DNA of 64,000 bases from Deltaproteobacteria bacterium (GTDB lineage Bacteria; Bdellovibrionota_B; Oligoflexia; Oligoflexales; Bog-1112): contig JACPKR010000067.1 in the NCBI GenBank assembly GCA_016186945.1, forward strand, positions 1 to 64,000. The letters are read 5' to 3'. Position numbers and translations under genes: made by a program. Shown piece by piece: positions 29,657-38,714 of the stretch (the first letter of the stretch is position 1; every line of letters starts with the position of its first letter). Below the pieces are notes generated by a model. It was not told where the DNA came from and made no database searches. It was given only the letters and a program-made list of their open reading frames with translations.

Positions 29657-30130
29657 ATGGATACATTTCCAACGAGGAACATCTGTCTTGTAAACCCTGA
29701 AATTCCGCAAAACACGGGAAGTATCGGAAGGCTCGCTGCTGCCACAAGAACGAAACTTCACCTCATCAAACCTCTCGGTTTTTCCCTCTCAGATCGGTAC
29801 CTCAAGCGCGCAGGCTTGGACTATTGGCCATTTCTGGAATTTTATGTGCATGAAAGCTTCGATGAAATGCTGGGAACGTTTCCGACAGCTCCACGACTCG
29901 CTTTTTTCTCCACAAAGGCTGAAAAACTTCTGTGGGACACCCCCCCCGTCGATATCCTTGTTTTTGGGCGAGAGACTGCCGGCTTGCCGGACTTTTTACG
30001 GGAAAGATACAAGGAGGATTTTTACAAGATTCCCATGTTTCACCCGGGAGTACGAAGCTTAAACCTCGCTAACTCTGTCGGGATAGCCCTCTATCAACAG
30101 ATAGGCCAGATGCGATACTATAGTGTTTAA
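29657..30130 (+). CDS. trmL: tRNA (cytidine34-2'-O)-methyltransferase
   Basis: SPOUT: NICLVNPEIPQNTGSIGRLAAAT, FGRETAGLP, RSLNLANSVGIALYQ. Confidence 0.9.
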   Translation: MDTFPTRNICLVNPEIPQNTGSIGRLAAATRTKLHLIKPLGFSLSDRYLKRAGLDYWPFLEFYVHESFDEMLGTFPTAPRLAFFSTKAEKLLWDTPPVDILVFGRETAGLPDFLRERYKEDFYKIPMFHPGVRSLNLANSVGIALYQQIGQMRYYSV

Positions 30131-30289
30131 GATAATCGTCGGGTCTGTCATCCCGCGGCTGGACCGCGGGAGCCATTTTTTTCAAGGGGAGGCTGTAGTT
30201 GGATCCCGCGGTCAAGCCGCGGGATGACCTTGAGGGGGAATTTTTTCAAAAAAGGTCCTCTCCACAAATTCGTTTTCCCAAATACTATT
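30119..30289 (-). repeat. Family A element, 171 bp with paired CCCGCGG hairpins
   Basis: tatagtgtttaagataatcg...ccacaaattcgttttcccaaatactatt. Confidence 0.88.
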
Positions 30290-30305
30290 AAAAAAAGAGG
30301 GATCT

Positions 30306-30932
30306 ATGCTCGAAAAATTTATGCCACGAGAAGAAAATTTTTTTGACTTTTTTGAACAGGCTGCGGAGTTGATTCTTGAAGCTGCCATAGCATTTCAAGA
30401 AATGCTCGGGGACTTGCAACATTCAGACAAGCATGCTCGACGAATCAAAGAGATCGAACACCGATGTGATACTATCACCCACCAGACCATAGAAGCCCTG
30501 CACAAAACCTTCATTACCCCTCTTGACCGTGCAGACATTCATCAGCTGATTTGCGAAATGGACGATATTGTGGATTACATTGATTCTGCTGCCACCCGTA
30601 CCCACTTGTATGAAATAAAAGTGGCGCCAAAGGCAGTCGTGGACCTGGCTGATATTTGCTTTAAAGCGGCTGAGATCATCAAAAAAGCCGTGCGTTTGCT
30701 TCGTGGCATGAAACACCCCAATGAAATTTCGAAATATTGCATTCAAATCAACCAACTTGAAAATGAAGCGGACCATATCTTGCGTTCAGCTCTTGCAAAA
30801 TTGTTCAAAAAGGAGCCGGACCTACGACTGTTGATTAAATTGAAGGAGATACTGGAACTTTTAGAGACTGTCACGGATCGTTGCGAAGATGTGTCGAATA
30901 TTATCGACTGGATTGTTCTCGAGTATGCCTAA
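30306..30932 (+). CDS. DUF47/PhoU-like Pit accessory protein
   Basis: MPREENFFDFFEQAAELILEAA; TFITPLDRADIHQLICEMDDIVDYID. Confidence 0.9.
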   Translation: MLEKFMPREENFFDFFEQAAELILEAAIAFQEMLGDLQHSDKHARRIKEIEHRCDTITHQTIEALHKTFITPLDRADIHQLICEMDDIVDYIDSAATRTHLYEIKVAPKAVVDLADICFKAAEIIKKAVRLLRGMKHPNEISKYCIQINQLENEADHILRSALAKLFKKEPDLRLLIKLKEILELLETVTDRCEDVSNIIDWIVLEYA

Positions 30933-30947
30933 CACAAGGAGGTAGGT

Positions 30948-31949
30948 TTGGACTCAGGCATGGCGTTTATTGTCTCTATAATAGCAGTTGCGTTGATTTT
31001 TGATTTTATTAACGGCTTTCATGACGCAGCTAATTCAATTGCCACAATCGTTTCGACGAGGGTTTTACGGCCTAATGTTGCGGTGCTGTGGGCTGCTTTT
31101 TTTAATTTTGTTGCTTTTCTAGTTTTTGAATTAAAAGTGGCTAATACCATCGGACGGGGTGTGATCGATCCTTCGATTGTTGATCCGGAGGTCATTTTAT
31201 CGGCTTTAGTCGGCGCCATCGTTTGGGATCTCGTTACCTGGTGGTATGGAATTCCTTCCAGTTCTTCCCATGCCTTGATTGGAGGTTTAGGTGGGGCAGC
31301 AGTCGCTAAGGCCGGGGTCTATTCTTTAAATATAGGTGGAATTGCCAAGATAGGGGTGTCGATCATTCTTTCTCCTGTTTTCGGGTTTATTTTGGCTTTT
31401 ATTTTCATGGCACTTGCCTCCCGTATGCTTTTTCGAGCGACACCTCGTATGGTCGACCGCTGGTCGCGTCGCATCCAGCTTGTCTCCGCGTCACTTTATA
31501 GCCTAGGTCATGGGGGTAACGATGCGCAAAAAACGATGGGTATTATCGCTGTCCTGCTTTTTCAGACAGGAATGATGGGAGAAACATTTGGTGTCCCCTT
31601 GTGGGTTGTGCTTTCCTGTCATGGTGCAATGGGTTTGGGTACTCTTTTTGGCGGCTGGCGTATTGTTAAAACCATGGGGATGAAAATAACAAAATTGAAA
31701 CCGATAGGGGGCGTCTGTGCCGAAACGGCGGGAGCAATCACTCTATTTGTGGCAACCGGACTTGGGATTCCTGTTTCGACAACCCACACCATAAGTGGTT
31801 CCATTATGGGTGTCGGTTCGTTTACAAAATTTTCTGCAGTACGTTGGGGTGTCGCTAAAAATATTGTCTGGGCCTGGATTCTAACGATCCCTGCTTCCGC
31901 TTTTGTCGCAGGCTTTAGCTGGTGGATTTTACACCTTCTTAATTTTTAG
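30948..31949 (+). CDS. pit: Inorganic phosphate transporter, PiT family
   Basis: FDFINGFHDAANSIATIVSTRVL; GIPSSSSHALIGG; GGNDAQKTMGI. Confidence 0.93.
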   Translation: MDSGMAFIVSIIAVALIFDFINGFHDAANSIATIVSTRVLRPNVAVLWAAFFNFVAFLVFELKVANTIGRGVIDPSIVDPEVILSALVGAIVWDLVTWWYGIPSSSSHALIGGLGGAAVAKAGVYSLNIGGIAKIGVSIILSPVFGFILAFIFMALASRMLFRATPRMVDRWSRRIQLVSASLYSLGHGGNDAQKTMGIIAVLLFQTGMMGETFGVPLWVVLSCHGAMGLGTLFGGWRIVKTMGMKITKLKPIGGVCAETAGAITLFVATGLGIPVSTTHTISGSIMGVGSFTKFSAVRWGVAKNIVWAWILTIPASAFVAGFSWWILHLLNF

Positions 31950-31980
31950 ATAACGTTTGCCCATGTTTAACCTGCTGTAC

Positions 31981-34545
31981 CTAATTGAAGATCTTACGAT
32001 AATGCATAAGCTCGACGTTGGGGACATCTATGGGAGTGCCTGTCATCTCTACCATTAGTTTGCAGTCGTTCTGAGCGGAGACATTCCCACCGTCGAATGT
32101 ACGGAAGCTAAATCCGTTACAATAAACCGTTTCCGAGCATAATTTGGCACAGGCTTCGACAGTTCCAGCAAATATAGACTTGAGAGCCTTATTCTGAAAC
32201 TCCTTATTCCCATTTGTACCGGTTCGATTTGCAAATTGGTGATTGGGAGCACTTGTGGAAACAAGTTTGTGGTTATCGTTGATCCCCCAGATGCGACTGT
32301 TACTTGCTTCTACTGCTACTAGATTTAGCTTGGCAGGGGGTGTCATTTCTATCCAGGAGCCTGCCTGCGGGTCTGCTTCGCTTGCCCCGTATCTGAAGAA
32401 GATCCTCTTTTCGCTGTCAACTCCGAAAATTCCGCGACTGCTACTTGATATGTAGGACAATTGACCCCGAATTTGCGTCCAACTATTTCCTTCTAAAGCT
32501 TGGGTCGTGTCTGTCTCTTTCACTGCGCCTGATCGAAAATAGATCGTGTTTTCTTTAGAAATTGCCCATACGCCAAAGTCTCCAACGGAAATTTGCTTGA
32601 ACAAGGGCGTTTCGCCGATCTTTATCCAAACACCCTGATTTTGTGCCGCGGCCACTACCCCTTTGCCTTTGCGGAAAAAAGCCTTTCCTTCGTCATCCAG
32701 CGCCCATACTCCGTAGGGTCCAGCAAAGATTTTCCTGAGGTTTAACGGCGTTTTTAGCTCCCAGGTTCCGTCAGATTTTCTCAAGTACAACTTGTTCGTT
32801 TCCTTTTCTATCCCCCAAAGACCAGTGTTTCCACTTTCGACATAAATCAATCCATTGGGTGGAGTGCTACGTTCAGCCCATCCACCCCCACTTATATACG
32901 GGGAACTTCCACCGCCAACGACACCTGTCCTCTGATAGGGTCGGTTTTGGTCCAAACCCCAGACACCTTGTTTACCGCTTGAGATTTGGGTAAGCCGTTT
33001 GCTGGAATCGGGAGTACCCCAAGACAATCCCCGATTCCAACGGCAAGGCGGAAATGAGCAGCCGGAAAACTCCGAAGGATTGCCTTTATCAATATCGTAT
33101 CTGAAATACACTTCAGCAGTAGTCCCTTTGATTCCCCAAACTCCATAGTCACCACTCGAGATTGTGTTAAGTACGGAGTAGGTGTCCACCCCATAAAATT
33201 GGGGAGTAGAACCAGTCTGTGGATTATGATAATAGTTGGAGGAGCCGAATAATATTTGCGGGTATTGAAATATGCTAACTGTATTATTGGAAGCAACGAT
33301 AGCCCACACGCCGTAAAATCCAGAACTTATGTCTGAGATATTGCTGGATTTAGAATCCCAATTCGAACCATTCCATTTATAAGCCTCGTTCGACCGGCTC
33401 ACTCCCCACAATCCGTACATCCCATCTGAAACATGTTTGAGAAGCCCTGGTTTAAGTTCCCAAGTTTCGTTTTTTCGCTTGAAGACTTGGTTAGACTCAT
33501 TGAGCGCCCACACACCATTGGGTCCGTCTGCAATCTTTGTGAAGCGATCGGCAATCGGTATCCACTTGGTATCTGTTCCATTGCTAAAGTACACTTTGCG
33601 GGGTGGCATGTTTCCACTTGAATCTGATTGTTTATACTCGACCGACCAGACGCCACCTTTTCCGCTTGAAATGTGAGATGGGATAAATTGTGAATTATTT
33701 TCATCTGTTCCCGAAACGGTAACCCATTGCGAGTTTGTGTATTTATAGAATCCGCCTTCCTGGTCGATTGCCCAATCTCCACTCAAGCCGGTGGCAACTT
33801 GCGAAATTTGCTGCTCCGACTCTTGCACCCAAAGCCCTGTGGAAATCGCGGGAAGGACAATTTTCTCTCCACCCTCTTCTATAGAAATGCATTCGTTGAC
33901 ACCACTAAGGAACTGTCCAGCGGCACAGGGCTGAACAGAGACCGTCTCGCAGACTTCTTCACCTTCGTAGCGAACTGTATTGGGGGGGCAATCACCGATC
34001 ACGCACGAGCCGTTCTGGATATTTTGTCCAATTGGGCAAACGCAAGTGTTGCCCGCGAACGTCATCTTTGGATCAGTGCATACACAAACATGATCCGCAC
34101 TCAAAACTTGGCCACCTATACATTGAGGAACAATGGGTACGCATTCATTGTTAGCGTTTTTCTCTGTACCGGATGGACAAGTCAGCTCTGCCACTAATTC
34201 TTCGTGAACTTCCTCTTCTTCCTTTACTTCTTCGTGAACTTCTTCCTTTACTTCTTCATGAACTTCCTCGTCTTCCTTAATTTCCGGAGTTGGCGATGAG
34301 GTAACCTGCGTGATTTTGATCAGGCACATTCCGTTTTTTAGTTCATAAGTCTCGGGACATTTCGGAATACTCGGTTCTTGAGTTTTTTGTTCATGGGAAG
34401 GTGGCAATTCCTCTTTCTTGGTTGTTTCCGGCTGGGAACTCTTGAAATCCGTGCGTCGTTTCTCCTGAGGGGCTTCCTGCTCACAAGCGAGCTGGAAAAC
34501 AATCGACAATAAAAGGAGAAGGGTCTTTGGTCTATTTATAATCAT
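31981..34545 (-). CDS. Lipoprotein with Cys-rich N-terminal modules, tectonin-type beta-propeller repeats and C-terminal PAN/Apple-like domain
   Basis: Lipobox LSIVFQLAC; repeated ISSGxxGVWGI/ ...WxxI pattern; C-terminal CAKLCSETVYCNGFSFRTFDGG...C. Confidence 0.75.
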   Translation of the reverse strand: MIINRPKTLLLLLSIVFQLACEQEAPQEKRRTDFKSSQPETTKKEELPPSHEQKTQEPSIPKCPETYELKNGMCLIKITQVTSSPTPEIKEDEEVHEEVKEEVHEEVKEEEEVHEELVAELTCPSGTEKNANNECVPIVPQCIGGQVLSADHVCVCTDPKMTFAGNTCVCPIGQNIQNGSCVIGDCPPNTVRYEGEEVCETVSVQPCAAGQFLSGVNECISIEEGGEKIVLPAISTGLWVQESEQQISQVATGLSGDWAIDQEGGFYKYTNSQWVTVSGTDENNSQFIPSHISSGKGGVWSVEYKQSDSSGNMPPRKVYFSNGTDTKWIPIADRFTKIADGPNGVWALNESNQVFKRKNETWELKPGLLKHVSDGMYGLWGVSRSNEAYKWNGSNWDSKSSNISDISSGFYGVWAIVASNNTVSIFQYPQILFGSSNYYHNPQTGSTPQFYGVDTYSVLNTISSGDYGVWGIKGTTAEVYFRYDIDKGNPSEFSGCSFPPCRWNRGLSWGTPDSSKRLTQISSGKQGVWGLDQNRPYQRTGVVGGGSSPYISGGGWAERSTPPNGLIYVESGNTGLWGIEKETNKLYLRKSDGTWELKTPLNLRKIFAGPYGVWALDDEGKAFFRKGKGVVAAAQNQGVWIKIGETPLFKQISVGDFGVWAISKENTIYFRSGAVKETDTTQALEGNSWTQIRGQLSYISSSSRGIFGVDSEKRIFFRYGASEADPQAGSWIEMTPPAKLNLVAVEASNSRIWGINDNHKLVSTSAPNHQFANRTGTNGNKEFQNKALKSIFAGTVEACAKLCSETVYCNGFSFRTFDGGNVSAQNDCKLMVEMTGTPIDVPNVELMHYRKIFN
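34198..34290 (-). repeat. Coding tandem repeat encoding (E)EVHEEVKEEVHEEVKEEEEVHEEL
   Basis: Reiterated ttcgtgaacttcttcctttacttc units. Confidence 0.8.
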
Positions 34546-34618
34546 GAGATCTCCAAAGGATAGCCATTCGTAAGCTCATCGGGTTTTCTCGACCTTTTCT
34601 TGAGTTGGCGCCGCTCGG

Positions 34619-34676
34619 TTGCAAGGAGGTGGTTTGGAGGAAACTGCGCAGCTGGTTCCTCCAAGAAATTCCTTGA
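34619..34676 (-). repeat. Family B element (partial)
   Basis: gcaaggaggtggtttggaggaaactgcgcagctggttcctccaagaaattcct. Confidence 0.88.
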
Positions 34677-34742
34677 CGAACTCAATCTTGCCAACTTTGT
34701 TCCGATAGAACCAACGCAAGAACTCACGATGGAGCGTTCATT

Positions 34743-36005
34743 TTGACTTCCGCAAAGTTTTGCCAACTTTTCCTTGCCTTTTCAGTGATGGCTATCGGGT
34801 TTACCCTTCGTGCGCAAGGTAAGAAAAATGCAGAGCCAAAAGCAACGGAGAAAAAACAGGAAACTAAGTCCATTCCACCAAAATCCAAAATTGTCACCTT
34901 GAAGCAAGCGGGAGAAAAACTTACGTACTCACTAGGGCTTAACATTGACGCCGGCGGTGGATTTCTCGCTGCAGATCAGGAGAGCGAACTTTCAAAGCAA
35001 GGGTACATCTTAGACCTGGGAGGCTTTTTTTCCTTGCAGCACACTGACCTCGTGTTCGATATAGGTGCTGGATGGGCGATGACTTCTTTTAGTGTGCCTG
35101 ATGAGAATGAGATCGTCACACTAGTCAGTACGAGAAGTACTGGCGATGAGACCTTGGACGAAGCCTTGAAGGCTAAGACCATCGACACGAGTTACGGCTT
35201 TGCAGAAATCGCAGCGAGTCGAAAATTTGACAAGCTCATGGTGGGCGTCTTGGCCAACATGACGTTCGGTACCGATACGAGTTTCAGCGGATCGGAACTG
35301 GAGGAGGAGGATTTGACTCCCCACGTCTATCTAGGGGCAAAAATGCTCCTGCAAAACGAATTCGGGGACCGGGGGATTTTTAGTCGCTTCGGCTTAAGGT
35401 TCCTGACTGATATTTCCATAGCCGAACGCCAAATCTATTTCCTCACCGTCCACGCAGCGTTAGGGCTGCCCCTTGCCAGACCGGAAACTGTTGTGAAAGA
35501 AAGGGTCGAATATCGAACCAAAATCAAGGTTAAGAAGGAAGTTCAAATCGTTCAAAAGGAGCGAGACCGCTATATCCTCATAGCTGGGATTATAAACTTT
35601 GTGACAGGGAAGTATGACATTGACCCTTCGGTGAGAGCCTACCTGAGTGCTCTCGGTACGTACCTTCAACAGAATGCCGACAAGTGGGAAAGTATCAGCA
35701 TCATCAGTCACACGGATAAAAGAGGATCTTACGAATTGAATCGCCGGCTGTCCACCAACCGTGCAGGGGCTGTTTCAGGAATTTTTGCAAGTCAGGGGGT
35801 TCCTCAGCAAAAAATCCAGGTTGACTTGCGCACGTTTGAATCTCCCGTGGCTGGTGCTGAGGACGCCATCTCCCTAGCCAAGAACAGGCGTGTGGAGGTC
35901 ACAATCGTTGGACGTGAAGCTATGCTTAATTTGGAGACTGAAGTGCTCCGACTCCAGCAACTCTACAAAATGCCCTCCACCTGCGAGGGTCTACGTTGCT
36001 ATTAG
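34743..36005 (+). CDS. OmpA-family outer membrane protein
   Basis: C-terminal OmpA-like domain (ISIISHTDKRGSYELNRRLSTNRAGAVSGIFASQGV...NRRVEVTIVG). Confidence 0.82.
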   Translation: MTSAKFCQLFLAFSVMAIGFTLRAQGKKNAEPKATEKKQETKSIPPKSKIVTLKQAGEKLTYSLGLNIDAGGGFLAADQESELSKQGYILDLGGFFSLQHTDLVFDIGAGWAMTSFSVPDENEIVTLVSTRSTGDETLDEALKAKTIDTSYGFAEIAASRKFDKLMVGVLANMTFGTDTSFSGSELEEEDLTPHVYLGAKMLLQNEFGDRGIFSRFGLRFLTDISIAERQIYFLTVHAALGLPLARPETVVKERVEYRTKIKVKKEVQIVQKERDRYILIAGIINFVTGKYDIDPSVRAYLSALGTYLQQNADKWESISIISHTDKRGSYELNRRLSTNRAGAVSGIFASQGVPQQKIQVDLRTFESPVAGAEDAISLAKNRRVEVTIVGREAMLNLETEVLRLQQLYKMPSTCEGLRCY

Positions 36006-36136
36006 AAGGCAAAAAGGGAGAGGGGGGTTTTGGGGGGGCGAGGGAACCGTCGCTCCCCCAAGGGATTTCTTGGAGGAACCAGCTGCGCAGTTTCCTCCAA
36101 ACCACCTCCTTGCGCCGAGTGGCTTACGCATTACCT
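36006..36136 (+). repeat. Family B element, near full-length
   Basis: aaaaagggagaggggggttttgggggggcgag...ccttgcgccgagtggcttacgcattacc. Confidence 0.9.
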
Positions 36137-36999
36137 AAGTTGCTATAAAATTTGTTGATAGGAAGCGCTACAAGTTCCGCATTTTCCATGTGGCAATGGT
36201 GAGAACCATGAACATGCACCGCTTTATGATTGGGAATTTGGAGCAGGCGTTCGTCCCACATGACGGGATCGATAGCTAGCCCTTCTTCCGCCCAAATAAC
36301 GATCGTCGGACAAATGATGTTACGCAAAAATGCGCGCACCTGTTTTTCCGTGAATGGATGAGGGGTCTGGATCAAAAGTCGGGGGTCGCTGTTCCAAGAA
36401 AACCCACCGTTCACCTTCTTTGTACCTCGCGAAGCAAGAAGACGGGCTGCTTCGATTGTCAATTTGCTAAATTCCGAATCTTGAGCACGAACCCTTGCCG
36501 CTTCTTCAAACGACGGATGCACTCTCGGCGTCGTCTGGCTCCGTTTTTTGAAGGTCGGGAGATATTCCCGAAAACGTTCCGGCATCTTCTCATCGTCCGC
36601 GCTAAAAGGCCCTAAACCTTCTATGAGAACTAGACTCTTGACTCTTTCCGGTAGCAGACCTGCAAAAAGAGTGGCGACACAGGCCCCCATGGAATGCCCT
36701 AACAGGTGAACGGAATCCCACTTTAGGACGTCCAAGAGTTCCACCAGATGCTCAACCAAACTTGTCTGTGAATAATAGAATCCAGGTGGGAAATGATCCG
36801 AAAATCCGTGACCCGCAAAGTCAAGCGCGTAGACTTGTCGATCCTTCAATTTATTTGCCAACACATCAAAGGATGCGGCGTTGTCCAACCACCCATGAAG
36901 AGCAAGGACGGGTTCGTCCGAAGGAGAAGTCCACCAGTGTTTCATGGCAAGGTTCAAATTGTAGGTCGGCAGGAAAGCTTTGACTTCTTCATGTCTCAT
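36124..36999 (-). CDS. Alpha/beta hydrolase
   Basis: LALHGWLDNAASFD; LLGHSMGACVATLFAGLLPERV nucleophile elbow; HGSHHCHMENAE. Confidence 0.88.
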   Translation of the reverse strand: MRHEEVKAFLPTYNLNLAMKHWWTSPSDEPVLALHGWLDNAASFDVLANKLKDRQVYALDFAGHGFSDHFPPGFYYSQTSLVEHLVELLDVLKWDSVHLLGHSMGACVATLFAGLLPERVKSLVLIEGLGPFSADDEKMPERFREYLPTFKKRSQTTPRVHPSFEEAARVRAQDSEFSKLTIEAARLLASRGTKKVNGGFSWNSDPRLLIQTPHPFTEKQVRAFLRNIICPTIVIWAEEGLAIDPVMWDERLLQIPNHKAVHVHGSHHCHMENAELVALPINKFYSNLGNA

Positions 37000-37079
37000 T
37001 GCGTTCTCCAGGAAATCACCGATCCACATTTATCGTACCACATCGCTGATACGGGTCAGGCATTCGGAAGTAAGCAGCC

Positions 37080-38558
37080 CTAATTTAGAAGATCAGGGAA
37101 GTGGCGGTAAGCAAACGCTTCAACAATCAAGTAATCCCCAAGGGTTATATTCCCGTCCCCGAGGGCTCTCGCCACCGTTTTTTTGATGACATCACCACCA
37201 AGAAGCCTGAGTTGATTCAGATTGAACATAGAAAAAATGATCTTAACGTAGTATTTTTCAAAATGAGCCTGCCGAGAGTAGTTTTCAATATATGACTGAA
37301 GATGCTTGCCTTCATAATTTAGAATCCCCACATCAGTCAATTGTTCTGCTAGTTCGAAACTTAACGGAACTCCGTATCTCTGTAACCCATTTTTGAGCCT
37401 CCTTACTAGTTTCGAGTCATCATCAATCGCCTGGTCAATGCTTTGAAGAACCCTAAGAGCTGAGCTAGAATGATTGGCATCATGTAAAACGTCTGCAAAT
37501 CGGGACATGCGAGCATCCCATTTCCATCTTCTATCCTGGGTCAGCGTCTTTATGTGTTGGATAGGAACTTGATAGCAATAGAGGGTCAATTTCTCAATTA
37601 TAGGCTTATTTTCTCCTAGAAAATCATCACATTTCTGTTCGGCAAAACCAAGGAGTGCTGCTTCTTGAACGGTGGATGTGCTGGGAAGCTCTTTTCGTGA
37701 ATTTGACAGAATCGTAAGAATAAGCTCAGCATTATCTTCATTCACTTCCAAGACGCTGGGATTCTTAAAGCTACTCTGATTTTGATTTGCACGATAAATT
37801 GAAAGACTTCCGCTATCACTTCCGAGAGCCTCTAATATCGCAGAGGAACTTGTGCCAAAAGACACCGTGCTATACCCGTGCCGAGTCAGATTGTCAGATC
37901 CAATGTGAGTAGAGTGAAGGATTCCTACCACGTCTCCATCTGCATTTAAGTATGGAGAACCGCTTGACCCACCCAAAGCTAAGTTGTCAGTACTGAACTT
38001 AATCTTATCGTAATCAACAACTTCGGTAGCGACCCATTTCTTCAGTTCGCCTCCCGGATGTCCCACAAAATAAAGGCGCTCGCCCATCAATGCCGGGGCT
38101 GTTTTATGAACGACTTTCAAGAAATGCGGAGGACGAAAGGCAGGGCCCCCTTTTTCGTCTCGAATTTGAAAAACAGAAACGTCCAGGTTTGTGTCGGAGA
38201 ATAAAGGTTCCGCAAAGTATGTATTTGAATCGGCCTTGTTCCCCCGTTCAAAACCAAAGGTCAGTTGTAGGTAACACCCTTCTATCGAACAGTTATCAGT
38301 GCCAACGACATGGTTATTGGTCATCAGCAAGCCGCTTTGGGATATAAAAAAACCTGTTCCGGCCCCCATCTGAGTGCCAATTCTGACAACTGCTCTCGCA
38401 GCTTCACTGATTTTCTTAGGGGCGGCATTGATATGTTTGTAGGTGAAAAACTCGGGAACGTCACGGACTCGTTCCTCTGTTTTTGGTTGGAAGACCCCAC
38501 AAGCTTGAAACAAGTGAGTTACAGATCCTAATATGACAAGAGCAAGGAGCCTCTTCAT
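37080..38558 (-). CDS. Trypsin-like serine protease lipoprotein
   Basis: Lipobox VTHLFQAC; GTGFFISQSGLLMTNNHVVG, GGSSGSPYLNADGDVVGILHS. Confidence 0.78.
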   Translation of the reverse strand: MKRLLALVILGSVTHLFQACGVFQPKTEERVRDVPEFFTYKHINAAPKKISEAARAVVRIGTQMGAGTGFFISQSGLLMTNNHVVGTDNCSIEGCYLQLTFGFERGNKADSNTYFAEPLFSDTNLDVSVFQIRDEKGGPAFRPPHFLKVVHKTAPALMGERLYFVGHPGGELKKWVATEVVDYDKIKFSTDNLALGGSSGSPYLNADGDVVGILHSTHIGSDNLTRHGYSTVSFGTSSSAILEALGSDSGSLSIYRANQNQSSFKNPSVLEVNEDNAELILTILSNSRKELPSTSTVQEAALLGFAEQKCDDFLGENKPIIEKLTLYCYQVPIQHIKTLTQDRRWKWDARMSRFADVLHDANHSSSALRVLQSIDQAIDDDSKLVRRLKNGLQRYGVPLSFELAEQLTDVGILNYEGKHLQSYIENYSRQAHFEKYYVKIIFSMFNLNQLRLLGGDVIKKTVARALGDGNITLGDYLIVEAFAYRHFPDLLN

Positions 38559-38640
38559 CTTTAAAACGTTTTTCACAGGTATTCCTCTCAATTGATTGAA
38601 CGGTCGACCGATAGTAGAGAAGACCGCCGGAAAGTCAAGC

Positions 38641-38682
38641 CTTGTGTGGCAAGGCGTGGCAAAGCGGCTTACGTATTAGGCT
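38641..38682. repeat. Family B terminus fragment
   Basis: tgtggcaaggcgtggcaaagcggcttacgtatta. Confidence 0.5.
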
Positions 38683-38714
38683 AAGGTTCAATGGCTATCG
38701 GCCGATAAACGATC

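Noticed and set aside
30948-31949. pit gene as horizontally acquired because it looks slightly T-rich
   Set aside because: Impression only; membrane-protein codon bias explains it and no composition calculation was run.
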